Below are positions 25,836 to 34,892 of a stretch of DNA of 64,000 nt, in pieces. Position numbers and translations under genes: made by a program. The DNA is from CAVPUA01 sp963708805. GTDB lineage: Bacteria; Actinomycetota; Actinomycetes; Mycobacteriales; Jatrophihabitantaceae. Each line of letters begins with the position of its first letter. The first letter of the stretch is position 1. The DNA lies in the NCBI GenBank assembly GCA_963708805.1, contig CAVPUA010000003.1:1860001-1924000 (forward strand), read 5' to 3'. The notes beneath the pieces were generated by a model. It did not search any database. It had not been told where the DNA came from and was given only the letters and a program-made list of their open reading frames with translations.

Positions 25836-26762
25836 CGGACGGCGCGGCGCCAACAGCGACCTCGGCACCGACTACGCGACGGAGGAGGCGGACTTCGGGC
25901 AGACCGTCGTCGACGCGCCTGCTGGCCTTGTTCGATCTGGAGAAGATCGAGGAGAACATCTTTCGGGGCGTCAGCCCGGACGTCGATCGTCAGCGGGTGT
26001 TCGGCGGTCAGGTTGCCGGGCAGGCGCTGGTGGCCGCTGGTCGCACGGTCGAGCCGGAACGACTCGTGCACTCGTTGCACTCGTACTTCATCCGGCCGGG
26101 CGATCCGGCGGTCCCGATCATCTACACCGTCGACCGCGTCCGCGACGGGCGTTCGTTCACGACGCGACGCGTGGTGGCGATCCAGCACGGAAAGGCGATC
26201 TTCGCCCTGTCGGCGTCGTTCCAGCTGCCGCAGCCGGGCATCGACCATCAGAACACGCATGCCGGCGACGCCGCGCCCCGAGGCACTGCTCGGGGCACGA
26301 CCAGTCCTGGGCCCGCGTGGGGGAGGAGCCGTCGTCGCTGCGGATCCACTGGCCCTTCGACATGCGCTTCGTCGACCGCCCGTCGTGGGAGCAGCGCGTC
26401 GGCGGACGCGCCGGACGACGATCAGCTCTACCGCGTCTGGATGAAGGCCCGCGGGCAGACTGCCGGACGACCCGCTGCTGCATGCCTGCGCGCTGACGTT
26501 CGCCTGCGATCTGACCCTGCTCGACTCGATCTTGGTCCGGCATCGGTTGTCGGAGCAGGATGACAACCTGCGGATGGCCTCGCTCGATCACGCCGTCTGG
26601 TTCCACCGGCCGTTCCGCGTGGATGAGTGGCTGCTGTACGCCCAGGAATCGCCGACCGCGTCGGGAAGCCGGGGCCTCACGACGGCCCGGGTCTACGACG
26701 AGCGCGGCGTGCACGTCGCGTCGGTGATCCAGGAGGGCATGGTCCGCCGGCCCGGGGACTGA
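25825..26762 (+). CDS. tesB: Acyl-CoA thioesterase II (frameshifted)
   Basis: TesB hydrolyses medium and long acyl-CoAs to free acids and CoA. Family stretches are LFDLEKIEENIFRGVSP, RVFGGQVAGQALVAAGRT and VHSLHSYFIRPGD. Also present are the double-hotdog residues in RSFTTRRVVAIQHGKAIF and the C-terminal ASLDHAVWFHRPFRVDEW with the catalytic Asp. Five apparent +1 errors (near 25918, 26279, 26298, 26400 and 26467) split it. The corrected length is about 310 residues. The GTG start overlaps the pyk stop by 11 bases, implying co-transcription. Mycobacteria also place tesB after pykA. Confidence 0.88.
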
Positions 26763-26786
26763 CCCCCGCGGCCCGGCTCTGCAGCT

Positions 26787-26834
26787 CGAATCGTCGCTTC
26801 GAGGCTGGATTTACCTACCTGAAGCGACGATTCG
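26787..26834. terminator. Hairpin between convergent tesB and tRNA-Leu
   Basis: CGAATCGTCGCTTC (26787-26800) pairs perfectly over 14 bp with GAAGCGACGATTCG (26821-26834) across a 20-base loop. It sits between two converging transcription units and is symmetrical, so it probably terminates both. Confidence 0.7.
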
Positions 26835-26858
26835 GGATGCAAGCTTCGGGCGGTTCGG

Positions 26859-26940
26859 TGCCTCCGGTGGGATTCGAACCCACAAGCCTTTCGGCAATGG
26901 TGTTTGAGACCATCGTGTATGCCAGTTCCACCACAGAGGC
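26859..26940 (-). tRNA. tRNA-Leu (CAA anticodon)
   Basis: Read on the reverse strand, the acceptor stem GCCTCTG pairs with CGGAGGC. The anticodon arm ATGGT-CTCAAAC-ACCAT gives anticodon CAA (codon UUG). A long variable arm and the T arm GTGGG-TTCGAAT-CCCAC complete a class II tRNA with discriminator A. The 3' end reads CCG, so CCA is added after transcription. Confidence 0.95.
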
Positions 26941-27018
26941 GTGTCGTCGAACCGAAACAATACCGGCGCTAGGCTCGTGGCACAGTCATCGGCCAATCGG
27001 ATTTGGAGGGACGCACCA

Positions 27019-27627
27019 GTGCCTGCTGCGTCGACCGGCCAGCCGAACGAGCCCGTGCGCGTCCTCGTCGCCGAGGACGAGGCGCTGATCCGCCTCGATC
27101 TGCGGGAGATGCTCGAGGAAGAGGGCTTCGCGGTGGTGGCCGAGGCGGCCGACGGTGAGCAGGCCGTGTCGCTCGCGACCGAGCACAAGCCCGACCTCGT
27201 GATCTGTGACGTCAAGATGCCCAAGCTCGACGGAATCGCCGCGGCCGCGCAGATCACCGAGGCGCGCATCGCGCCGGTCGTGATCCTGACGGCGTTCAGT
27301 CAGCGCGATCTGATCGAGCGGGCGCGCGACGCCGGCGCGATGGCGTACTTGATCAAGCCGTTCCAGAAGCGCGATCTGCTGCCCGCGATCGAGATGGCGA
27401 TGTCGCGCTTCGCCGAGATGCGGGCGCTCGAGACCGAGGTCACCGACCTGCGCGACCGACTCGAGGCCCGCAAGCTGATCGAGCGGGCCAAGGGCACGCT
27501 GATGTCGAATCACAAGATGACCGAGCCCGAGGCGTTCCGCTGGATCCAGCGCGCCGCGATGGACAATCGCACCTCGATGCGGGCGGTCGCCGAACTCGTG
27601 CTCAGCGGGGGAACCGACGCCGAGTAG
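27019..27627 (+). CDS. pdtaR: Response regulator with ANTAR RNA-binding domain (PdtaR-like)
   Basis: This is a phosphorylation-controlled antiterminator. The receiver domain (residues 15-130) has the acidic pair AEDEALIRLD, the phosphoacceptor Asp in LVICDVKMPKLDG and the conserved Lys in YLIKPF. The C-terminal ANTAR domain (about 140-200; LIERAKGTLMSNHKMTEPEA) binds paired hexaloop hairpins in nascent RNA. The 202-residue length matches mycobacterial PdtaR (Rv1626), whose partner kinase PdtaS is usually encoded elsewhere; none is seen here. I chose GTG 27019 because GGAGGG lies eight bases upstream. A possible -10 (TAGGCT) is at 26972-26977. The frame is intact. Confidence 0.9.
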   Translation: MPAASTGQPNEPVRVLVAEDEALIRLDLREMLEEEGFAVVAEAADGEQAVSLATEHKPDLVICDVKMPKLDGIAAAAQITEARIAPVVILTAFSQRDLIERARDAGAMAYLIKPFQKRDLLPAIEMAMSRFAEMRALETEVTDLRDRLEARKLIERAKGTLMSNHKMTEPEAFRWIQRAAMDNRTSMRAVAELVLSGGTDAE

Positions 27628-27851
27628 CCCCGCGGGGTACCCACTCGTCAATAGGTGCGTATTAAGTAAGCGCGCACGGTGTGTCACCGAAAGCGGTTAC
27701 TCGTGAGTAGTCGCTCGCTCCCGGTAGAGATTTGGTTACGACGGCACCCCTAGTCGGCCGAACATCGTGCCAGCGCTCACCGCGTGGTTTACGTTCTCGT
27801 GGTCAGCAGCGCGGACGTCCATGTCCGCGACCCTCTACTGGAGGCACCTAC

Positions 27852-29056
27852 GTGCAGAAAAAGGTTGTAATCAACATCGCCGTGATCGGCGTGGCCGCGG
27901 CTCTGGCCCTGACCGCTTGCTCCAACAGCAAGAAGACCGGTGGCCTGTCCGGCGGTAGCAGCGCGGCGTCGGGCAGCAGCTCGAGCTGCAACGGCACCGG
28001 CACCACCTACAAGATCGGCTTCCAGGGCCCGCTCTCGGGCGACAACAAGCAGCTGGGCATCAACGAGCTCAACGGCGAAGAGCTGGCGGTCGACCAGGCC
28101 AACGCCGCGAAGAACCTCTGCTTCCAGCTGTCGCGTGCTGCAGTCCGACGACGGTGGCACCGCCGCCGGCGCTCCGGCCGCCGCAGCCGCCCTGCTGCAG
28201 GACACCAGCGTCGTCGGCGTCATCGGCCCGTCCTTCTCGGGTGCGACGACCGCCGTCGGTGCCAAGTACGCCGCGGCCGGCATGGCTCTGATCAGCCCGT
28301 CGGCGACCAACGAGACGCTGACCTCGTCGGGCTTCACGACCTTCCACCGCATCGTCCCCACCGACGGTGTCGAGGGCAAGGCCACCGCTGACTACCTGGC
28401 CACCAAGTACAAGTCGGTCTTCGTCGTCGACGACACCTCGACCTACGGCAAGGGCGTCGGCGACGTCGTCCGGGCCGAGCTCAAGGCCAAGGGCATCAAG
28501 GTCGACAGCCAGTCGATCGCCGCCGACGACCGACTACAGCGCGATCGCCCAGCAGGTCGCCACGTCGAAGGACGACGCGATGTACTACGGCGGTTACGAC
28601 GCGCAGGCCGGTCTGCTGGCCAAGGCGCTGAAGACCGCGGCCTACGCCGGGTTCGAGATCTCCGGTAACGGTGGCAAGTCCAGCGTGTTCACCTCGACCG
28701 CTGGTGCGGCCGGCGACGGTTACTACTTCGCCTGCGGTTGCCTCGACGCGACGACGGCTCCCGCCGCCGCCGCGTTCAACAAGGCGTACACGGCGAAGTT
28801 CAACACCCCGCCGTCGACCTACTCGCCGGAGGCGTTCGACGCCACCAACGCGATGATCGCCGCCATCTCGGCCGCCCAGAAGACCGGTTCGGTCACCCGC
28901 GCTTCGGTCGAGACCGCGGTCAACGCTCTGGACTACAAGGGCATCACCACCGAGGTGAAGTTCCAGTCCAACGGTGAGGTCGCCCAGGCGACGGTCAACC
29001 TGTACGAGCAGAAGAACGGCGCGATCGTGCTGCTGGGTGACATCACCAAGCAGTAG
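27852..29056 (+). CDS. livJ: Branched-chain amino-acid ABC transporter, substrate-binding lipoprotein (frameshifted)
   Basis: This lipid-anchored receptor captures branched-chain amino acids outside the membrane for the LivHMGF channel. A signal peptide ends in the lipobox LTAC. The periplasmic-binding type I fold is shown by YKIGFQGPLSGDNKQLGINE, VVGVIGPSFSGATTAVGAKY and SVFVVDDTSTYGKGVGD. Extra bases near 28139 and 28531 break the frame; the corrected length is about 400 residues. It is the first liv gene and is followed by a strong hairpin, which would let it be made in excess of the permease genes. Confidence 0.93.
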
Positions 29057-29085
29057 GACGTTCCGCACCCGCGGGCAGTGACGGG

Positions 29086-29116
29086 CGCCCCGGTTCCGGC
29101 AATCGGAACCGGGGCG
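29086..29116 (+). terminator. Strong hairpin between livJ and livH
   Basis: CGCCCCGGTTCCG (29086-29098) pairs over 13 bp with CGGAACCGGGGCG (29104-29116) around a five-base loop. It lies 30 bases after the livJ stop and 73 before livH. This fits a partial terminator that raises receptor over permease expression. Confidence 0.75.
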
Positions 29117-29189
29117 TTCCGCCGCGGGGGTCAGATGGTGTTGGATTCATCAGTCTTCTGGGCAACAAACCGCGGGAGGAACGCTCGGC

Positions 29190-30119
29190 ATGACGCAATT
29201 CTTCGACTACCTGATCCTGGGTCTGACCCGCGGATCGATGTACGCCCTGATCGCGTTGGGCTACACGCTGGTGTACGGCGTTCTGCAGTTGATCAACTTC
29301 GCGCACAGCGAGGTGTTCATGTCCGGAGCGTTCGGCAGTTTCATCGTCGTTCACCTCATCGTCGGCAACGGCAAGGGCACCGCGTCCTGGGCGGTGCCGT
29401 TCGTGATTCTCATCGGCGTCGTCTCGGGCGCCGTCGTCGCGGCCGGGATCGCCTGGACGCTGGAGCGGGTGGCCTACCGTCCGCTCAGACGCCGTGGAGC
29501 GCCCAAGCTGGCGTTCCTGATCAGTGCCATCGGCGCGTCCTTCTTCCTGGCCACCTTCGCCAGCAAGCTGTTCAACAGCCAGACGACCAACCAGTTCCCG
29601 GCCTTCTTCACCAACAGCGTCGTCTTCCAGATCGACGGGGCCAAGGTCGAGTGCTCGAACTGATCCTCGATCGGCACCGCCGTCGTCATGATGGTCTTCC
29701 TCGACCGCCTGGTCACCGTCACCAAGCTCGGCCGCAGCATCCGGGCCGTCTCCGAGGACGCGCCGACCGCGGCGCTGATGGGTATCGACATCGACAAGAC
29801 GATCTCGCGGACGTTCATCATCGGCGGACTGCTCGGCGGCGTCGCCGGTTTCTTGTTCGGGCTCAACTTCACCTTCGGCTACAACATGGGCTTCGCGCCC
29901 GGGCGTCAAGGCGTTCGCTGCGGCCGTACTCGGCGGCATCGGCAACATCCGCGGGGCCATGCTCGGCGGCTTGTTGCTCGGCGTGGTCGAGAACCTGGTC
30001 ATCCCACTCGGCCTCGAAGGCCAGTTACACCGACATCGTCGCCGTTCGTGGTGCTGGTCCTGGTGCTGATGTTCCGACCGACCGGTCTGCTCGGCGAGCG
30101 GGTTGGACGAGCGGCATGA
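29190..30119 (+). CDS. livH: Branched-chain amino-acid ABC transporter permease LivH (frameshifted)
   Basis: LivH is one of the two membrane subunits of the transporter. The start MTQFFDYLILGLTRGSMYAL, the stretch LQLINFAHSEVFMSGAFGSF and the domain RSIRAVSEDAPTAALMGID (contact loop for the ATPases) are typical. An in-frame TGA at about 29661 is explained by a missing base before it and an extra base near 29669. Further +1 errors fall near 29907, 30019 and 30045. The corrected length is about 308 residues with 8 or so helices. GGGAGGAA precedes the ATG. The stop overlaps the livM start (ATGA). Confidence 0.9.
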
Positions 30120-32434
30120 CCGCCACCGACACCGACCGGCCGACGGCCGCCAGCGTGCGTCGCAAGCAACCCAACCCGAACCTGCCCTGGATCAAGCGGC
30201 TGCTTGCCTGTCTGGCCGGTGGCCTGGTGCTGGCGATGATGATCGGCTCGCAGGAGGGCACGCCAGACCGACTACGGCTACGCGCTTCCGCCAGGCGGTC
30301 CTCGAAGCCCGCGGGTCGTTCATCTTCCTGGCCATCGGGGTCGCTGCTGTTCCTGGCGATCACGTTCTGGCCCAAGATCGTCCCCTACCTCGATCCGTCC
30401 CGGCTTCTGGCCGCTGCTGTCGGGTGCGCTGGCCGTGGTCGCCGCGCAGGGCCTCATGCACTGGGACGACCAGGTCGGCGACGCCCGCTTCCAGACCGTG
30501 CGCGCGCAGGTCATCAACACCAACGGCATCGCGCCCATCGCCAACGCCTTCTTCGCAATGGCTGGCCTGGACCCAGCTGATCGTGCTGCTCGTGGCGGGC
30601 GGTACGGCGATCGTGCTCAAGCTGCGCTGGCTGGCCGGCACGGTGGCCGTGCTGTCGGTGGCGGCGGGCATCATCGCCTACATCTCGCACAAGGACGTCA
30701 TCGACTTCACCGGGACGGCCGATCACTCGCTGGGCTTCGCCGTCGCGTTGCTGGGCTACCTGGTCATGGCGGCCGCGCTACTGGTCGTCCGCGCTGACCC
30801 AGACCGAGATCGCCCAGAGCAAGGTGTTCGCCGCGAGGGTGTTCGGCTTCCGTCCCGGCCTGCCGCTGGTCGCGATCGGTCTGATCCTGACGCTGCTCGC
30901 GTTCGCGACCGCGACTTGGTTCTCGCCGTCGCACGTGAATGCCACGCTGACCGACACCCATGACCTGTTCGCGCCCACCGGCGTCGCCTCGCTGGCGCTC
31001 GACTACCTGTCCTGGCTGGGCTGGGTGTTGCTGGCGGTCACCCTGGTCGTGAGCGCCGCCGGTGTCTGGTTGCGCAACCGAATACTGGGGTGGGCCGGTG
31101 CAGTGCTCGGAGTGGCTTCGACCGTACTGACGCTCATCACGCTGTACGACATCAGCAAGGTCGGGGCGGACACCAAGTTCGACGGCGCCACCGGTCCGTG
31201 GCAGAACCTGGGCACCGGTGGCTGGATGGCGGCCGGGGGCTTGTTCCTGATCGGCGCCGGTGGCTTCATCGCGGCGACCGCGGGTGGTGGGCTCCGGCGG
31301 CCCGGCGTGGGCGCGGCACTCGTGGCCAAGTCCTCGGACACCCGCTCGCCGACGAGCTTCCTGTCCGCCCCGGGTGCGGCCCGCTCCGCGCTGATGATCG
31401 GTGTGGCGGTCGCCCTGTTCTACCCGCCCACCGCGAACGGATTCTGGCAGCAAGTCCTGGTCACCGAGATCGGCGTGGCCATGTTGCTCGCCGCCGGCTT
31501 GAACGTCGTGGTCGGCTGGGCCGGCCTGCTCGACCTCGGTTACATCGCCTTCTACGCGCTGGGTTCCTACACCACGGCCTACCTGGTCGGGTCGCTGCCG
31601 AAGAAGCCGCCGTCGTGGCTGCACATGACTCCGTTGCTGGCGATCCCGTTCGCGATCGTGGTCTGTCTGATCGCCGGAGTGCTTCTCGGCGCGCCCACCC
31701 TGCGCCTGCGCGGTGACTATCTGGCCATCGTCACCCTCGGCTTCGGTGAGATCATCTACCTGCTGGCGGTGAACAACCCGGGCAAGCTGACCAACGGCAG
31801 TGAGGGCGTCAACACCGACGTCATCCAGCACACCAAGTCGGTGCCCTACCCATCGATCCACATCGGGCCGCTGCACATCAGATGGGGCCTCAACCAGTTG
31901 CAGTACTGGTATCTGCTGCTGGTCTTCCTGATCGTCATCGTGCTGCTGTTCCGACGCCTGGAACAGTCGCGGCTGGGACGGGCGTGGGCGGCCGTGCGTG
32001 AAGACGAAGTGGCCGCGCAAGCAACCGGCATCAACACGACCCGCGTCAAGCTCCTGGCGTTCGCCATCGGTGCGTCGACGTCGGGCGTGGCCGGCGTGTT
32101 CTTCGCCAGTCAGGTCGGCTCGTTCACGCCGGACAACTTCGTGCTCAACCAGTCGATCTTGATCGTGGCGTACGTCGTCTTCGGCGGCATGGGCTCCCTC
32201 TCCGGTGCCCTGGCCGGCGCCGCGATGCTCACGTGGCTGCCGGAGTTCCTGAAGTCTGTGGTCCCGCAGGCCGACCGGCTGATGTGGATCGGAGCGATCC
32301 TGTTACTGATGATGATCTTCCGACCGGCCGGGCTCATTCCGGCCCGGCGCCGGAAGGCTGAACTCAGCCACTTCAGTGACTCCCCGAGCTCGGAGACGAC
32401 GGCCGTCCCACTGGGCGAAGGGCTGGGCGCATGA
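30116..32434 (+). CDS. livM: LivM permease with long N-terminal membrane extension (frameshifted)
   Basis: The second permease subunit. The standard LivM core occupies the C-terminal half (about 31380-32360): LLAAGLNVVVGWAGLLDLGY, APTLRLRGDYLAIVTLGFGE and RAWAAVREDEVAAQATGIN. Before it lie about 400 extra residues with several hydrophobic helices (VLAMMIGSQEG, SFIFLAIGV, TAIVLKLRWLAGTVAVLSV, LSWLGWVLLAVTLVVSAAGV). The corrected total is about 770 residues against 320-420 in ordinary LivM. Six apparent +1 errors cluster between 30260 and 30800. From 30824 the frame is clean. The start overlaps the livH stop, and the livG start overlaps this stop. Confidence 0.88.
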
Positions 32435-33344
32435 CCGCGACGACCGCCGCCGACGAACTGGTATTCGACGTCAGCCACGTGACGTTGCGCTTCGGGGGCA
32501 TCACCAGCCTCAACGACGTCAGCCTGCAGATGCGGCGGGGTGAGATCCTGGCCGTCATCGGCCCGAACGGCGCCGGCAAGACGTCTTTGTTCAACTCGCT
32601 CACCGGCGTCTACACCCCGCAGGAGGGCTCGGTGCTCGTCCGGGCCCGGGCCGGAGATGCGCCGACGAGCGTGTTCGGCAAGCCGACGCACGTGGTGAAC
32701 CGACTCGGGGTGGCCCGCACCTTCCAGAACATCCGGCTGTTCCCGGCGCTGACCGCGCTCGAGAACGTCAAGGTCGGCGTCGAGACCCGCCAGAAGTCGG
32801 GACCTATCTCGGCCATGCTCGGGATGCCGTGGCAGCGGCGCGAGGAGCGCGAGAGCACCGAGCAGGCCTACCGGCTGATGCAGCGGGTCGGGCTCGAGAC
32901 GCGCGCCAACGACATCGCCGGATCGCTGGCCTACGGCGAGCAGCGGCGTCTCGAGATCGCTCGTGCTCTGGGAACCAACCCGGGCGTCATTCTGCTCGAC
33001 GAGCCCGCGGCGGGAACCAACCCGGCCGAGAAGCGCGAGCTGGCGAATCTGATCAAGAGCATCAACGTCGACGACGGCGTCGGCGTGCTGCTGATCGAAC
33101 ACGACATGAAGCTCGTCATGTCCGTCGCCGATCGCATCGTCGTCCTCAACTTCGGCCAGAAGATCGCCGAAGGGACGCCCGAGGAGATCCAGCGCAACCC
33201 CGCGGTCATCGCGGCCTATCTCGGCACGCCGGCCGACTCCGCGGAAGCCGTCGAGCAGGCCGAGCACCAGCCCGAGTTGCATCGCATCGAGGTCGAGACC
33301 GAGGCCGATCATCCGTTCGGCGACGCGAGCACGGGAGGCCCTTC

Positions 33345-33348
<4 letters not shown>
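32431..33348 (+). CDS. livG: Branched-chain amino-acid ABC transporter ATPase LivG
   Basis: One of two cytoplasmic ATPases powering LivHM. Walker A is GPNGAGKT (about residue 46) and the Q-loop is ARTFQNIRLFPALTALENV. The signature region reads GSLAYGEQRRLEIARAL, where the usual LSYG is ASLAYG-like as in LivG proteins. Walker B is GVILLDEPAAG and the H-loop is LLIEHDMKLVM. At 305 residues it is somewhat longer than usual because of an acidic tail (EAVEQAEHQPELHRIEVET). ATGA overlaps link it to livM and livF. The frame is intact. Confidence 0.95.
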
Positions 33349-34061
<713 letters not shown>

Positions 34062-34083
34062 CGGGCCTCTGTCAATCGCGCTT

Positions 34084-34113
34084 GCAGGAAGCTGCCACAT
34101 GGCGGCTTCCTGC
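34084..34113 (+). terminator. Terminator after livF
   Basis: GCAGGAAGCTGCC pairs with GGCGGCTTCCTGC over 13 positions (one G-U) around a four-base loop, 23 bases after the livF stop. It ends the liv operon. Confidence 0.75.
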
Positions 34114-34208
34114 CTGACGGCGGACGATCAGCTCCCGCTAGGGTGTGACTCGTTTGCTCGGCAACGATCGAAGTCGCCCCACCCCTGCGACGCCCCTGGA
34201 GATCAGCT

Positions 34209-34820
34209 GTGACACGTAGCCACGTGCACGTCCGCCCGGCCGAAGTCGGCGACGTCAGCAGTTTGGTCGCGGTGTCGGAGAAGGTCGATCTGGCGCGCGG
34301 CACCTTCAGCGGCCGTCCCCTCAGCGTCGAGTCGCGACCACAGTTCGAGGAGCGTTTCGCCGAGATCATCGTCGACCATGAGCGGGTCATCTACGTCGCC
34401 GTGGACGACGCCAGCGACGAGATCGTGGGCTTCATCGCCGCTCGCGACGACGACCTGTCCACGATCAGCCGCACCCCGGTCATCGAGATCAGCCACCTGA
34501 TCGTCGCCCCCAAGCACCGCAAGCGCGGGGTCGGTCGGACGCTGCTCGCGGCGATGGTCCAGCTGGCCGACGATCGGGGTATCGATCACGTGACGGCGAC
34601 GGCCGGCACGGGGGCGCGCGACGCCAATCGATACCTGGCCCGGCTCGGCTTCGCGCCGCTGGTCATCCGCCGCATCGCTCCCACCAGCGTGCTGCGCCGC
34701 AGCCTCGGGATGGCCGAGGCGACCGACAAGTTGGCTCTGGCCCGGCGCATCCGGGCCGGTCGGACCGTCCGTCCGGCCCGGCTGCACACCGCTCACCGCA
34801 CGCTGACGCGCGGCGCCTGA
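34209..34820 (+). CDS. GNAT family N-acetyltransferase
   Basis: This 203-residue GNAT protein carries the acetyl-CoA-binding motif A as ISHLIVAPKHRKRGVGRTLL (R-K-R-G-V-G loop) at about residues 96-115. A C-terminal basic tail (RRIRAGRTVRPARLHTAHRT) follows. It would transfer an acetyl group from acetyl-CoA to an unknown amine. The GTG start is 9 bases into a segment with no clear Shine-Dalgarno sequence. It stands alone between the liv operon and polA. The substrate cannot be read from the sequence. Confidence 0.8.
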   Translation: MTRSHVHVRPAEVGDVSSLVAVSEKVDLARGTFSGRPLSVESRPQFEERFAEIIVDHERVIYVAVDDASDEIVGFIAARDDDLSTISRTPVIEISHLIVAPKHRKRGVGRTLLAAMVQLADDRGIDHVTATAGTGARDANRYLARLGFAPLVIRRIAPTSVLRRSLGMAEATDKLALARRIRAGRTVRPARLHTAHRTLTRGA

Positions 34821-34878
34821 TTCGGTCGCTCTGACGACCCGCGCATCGACGGCGTCGCCCGTCGTCGGCGCCCGGCCA

Positions 34879-34884
34879 TAGACT
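34879..34884 (+). promoter_or_regulatory. -10 box for polA, possibly leaderless
   Basis: TAGACT ends eight bases before the polA GTG, without an intervening ribosome-binding site. Confidence 0.4.
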
Positions 34885-34892
34885 CGTCCGAC

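Noticed and set aside
29650..29672. TGA in livH as a programmed stop or recoding site
   Set aside because: One missing and one extra base on either side restore a normal LivH helix, matching the error pattern of the region.
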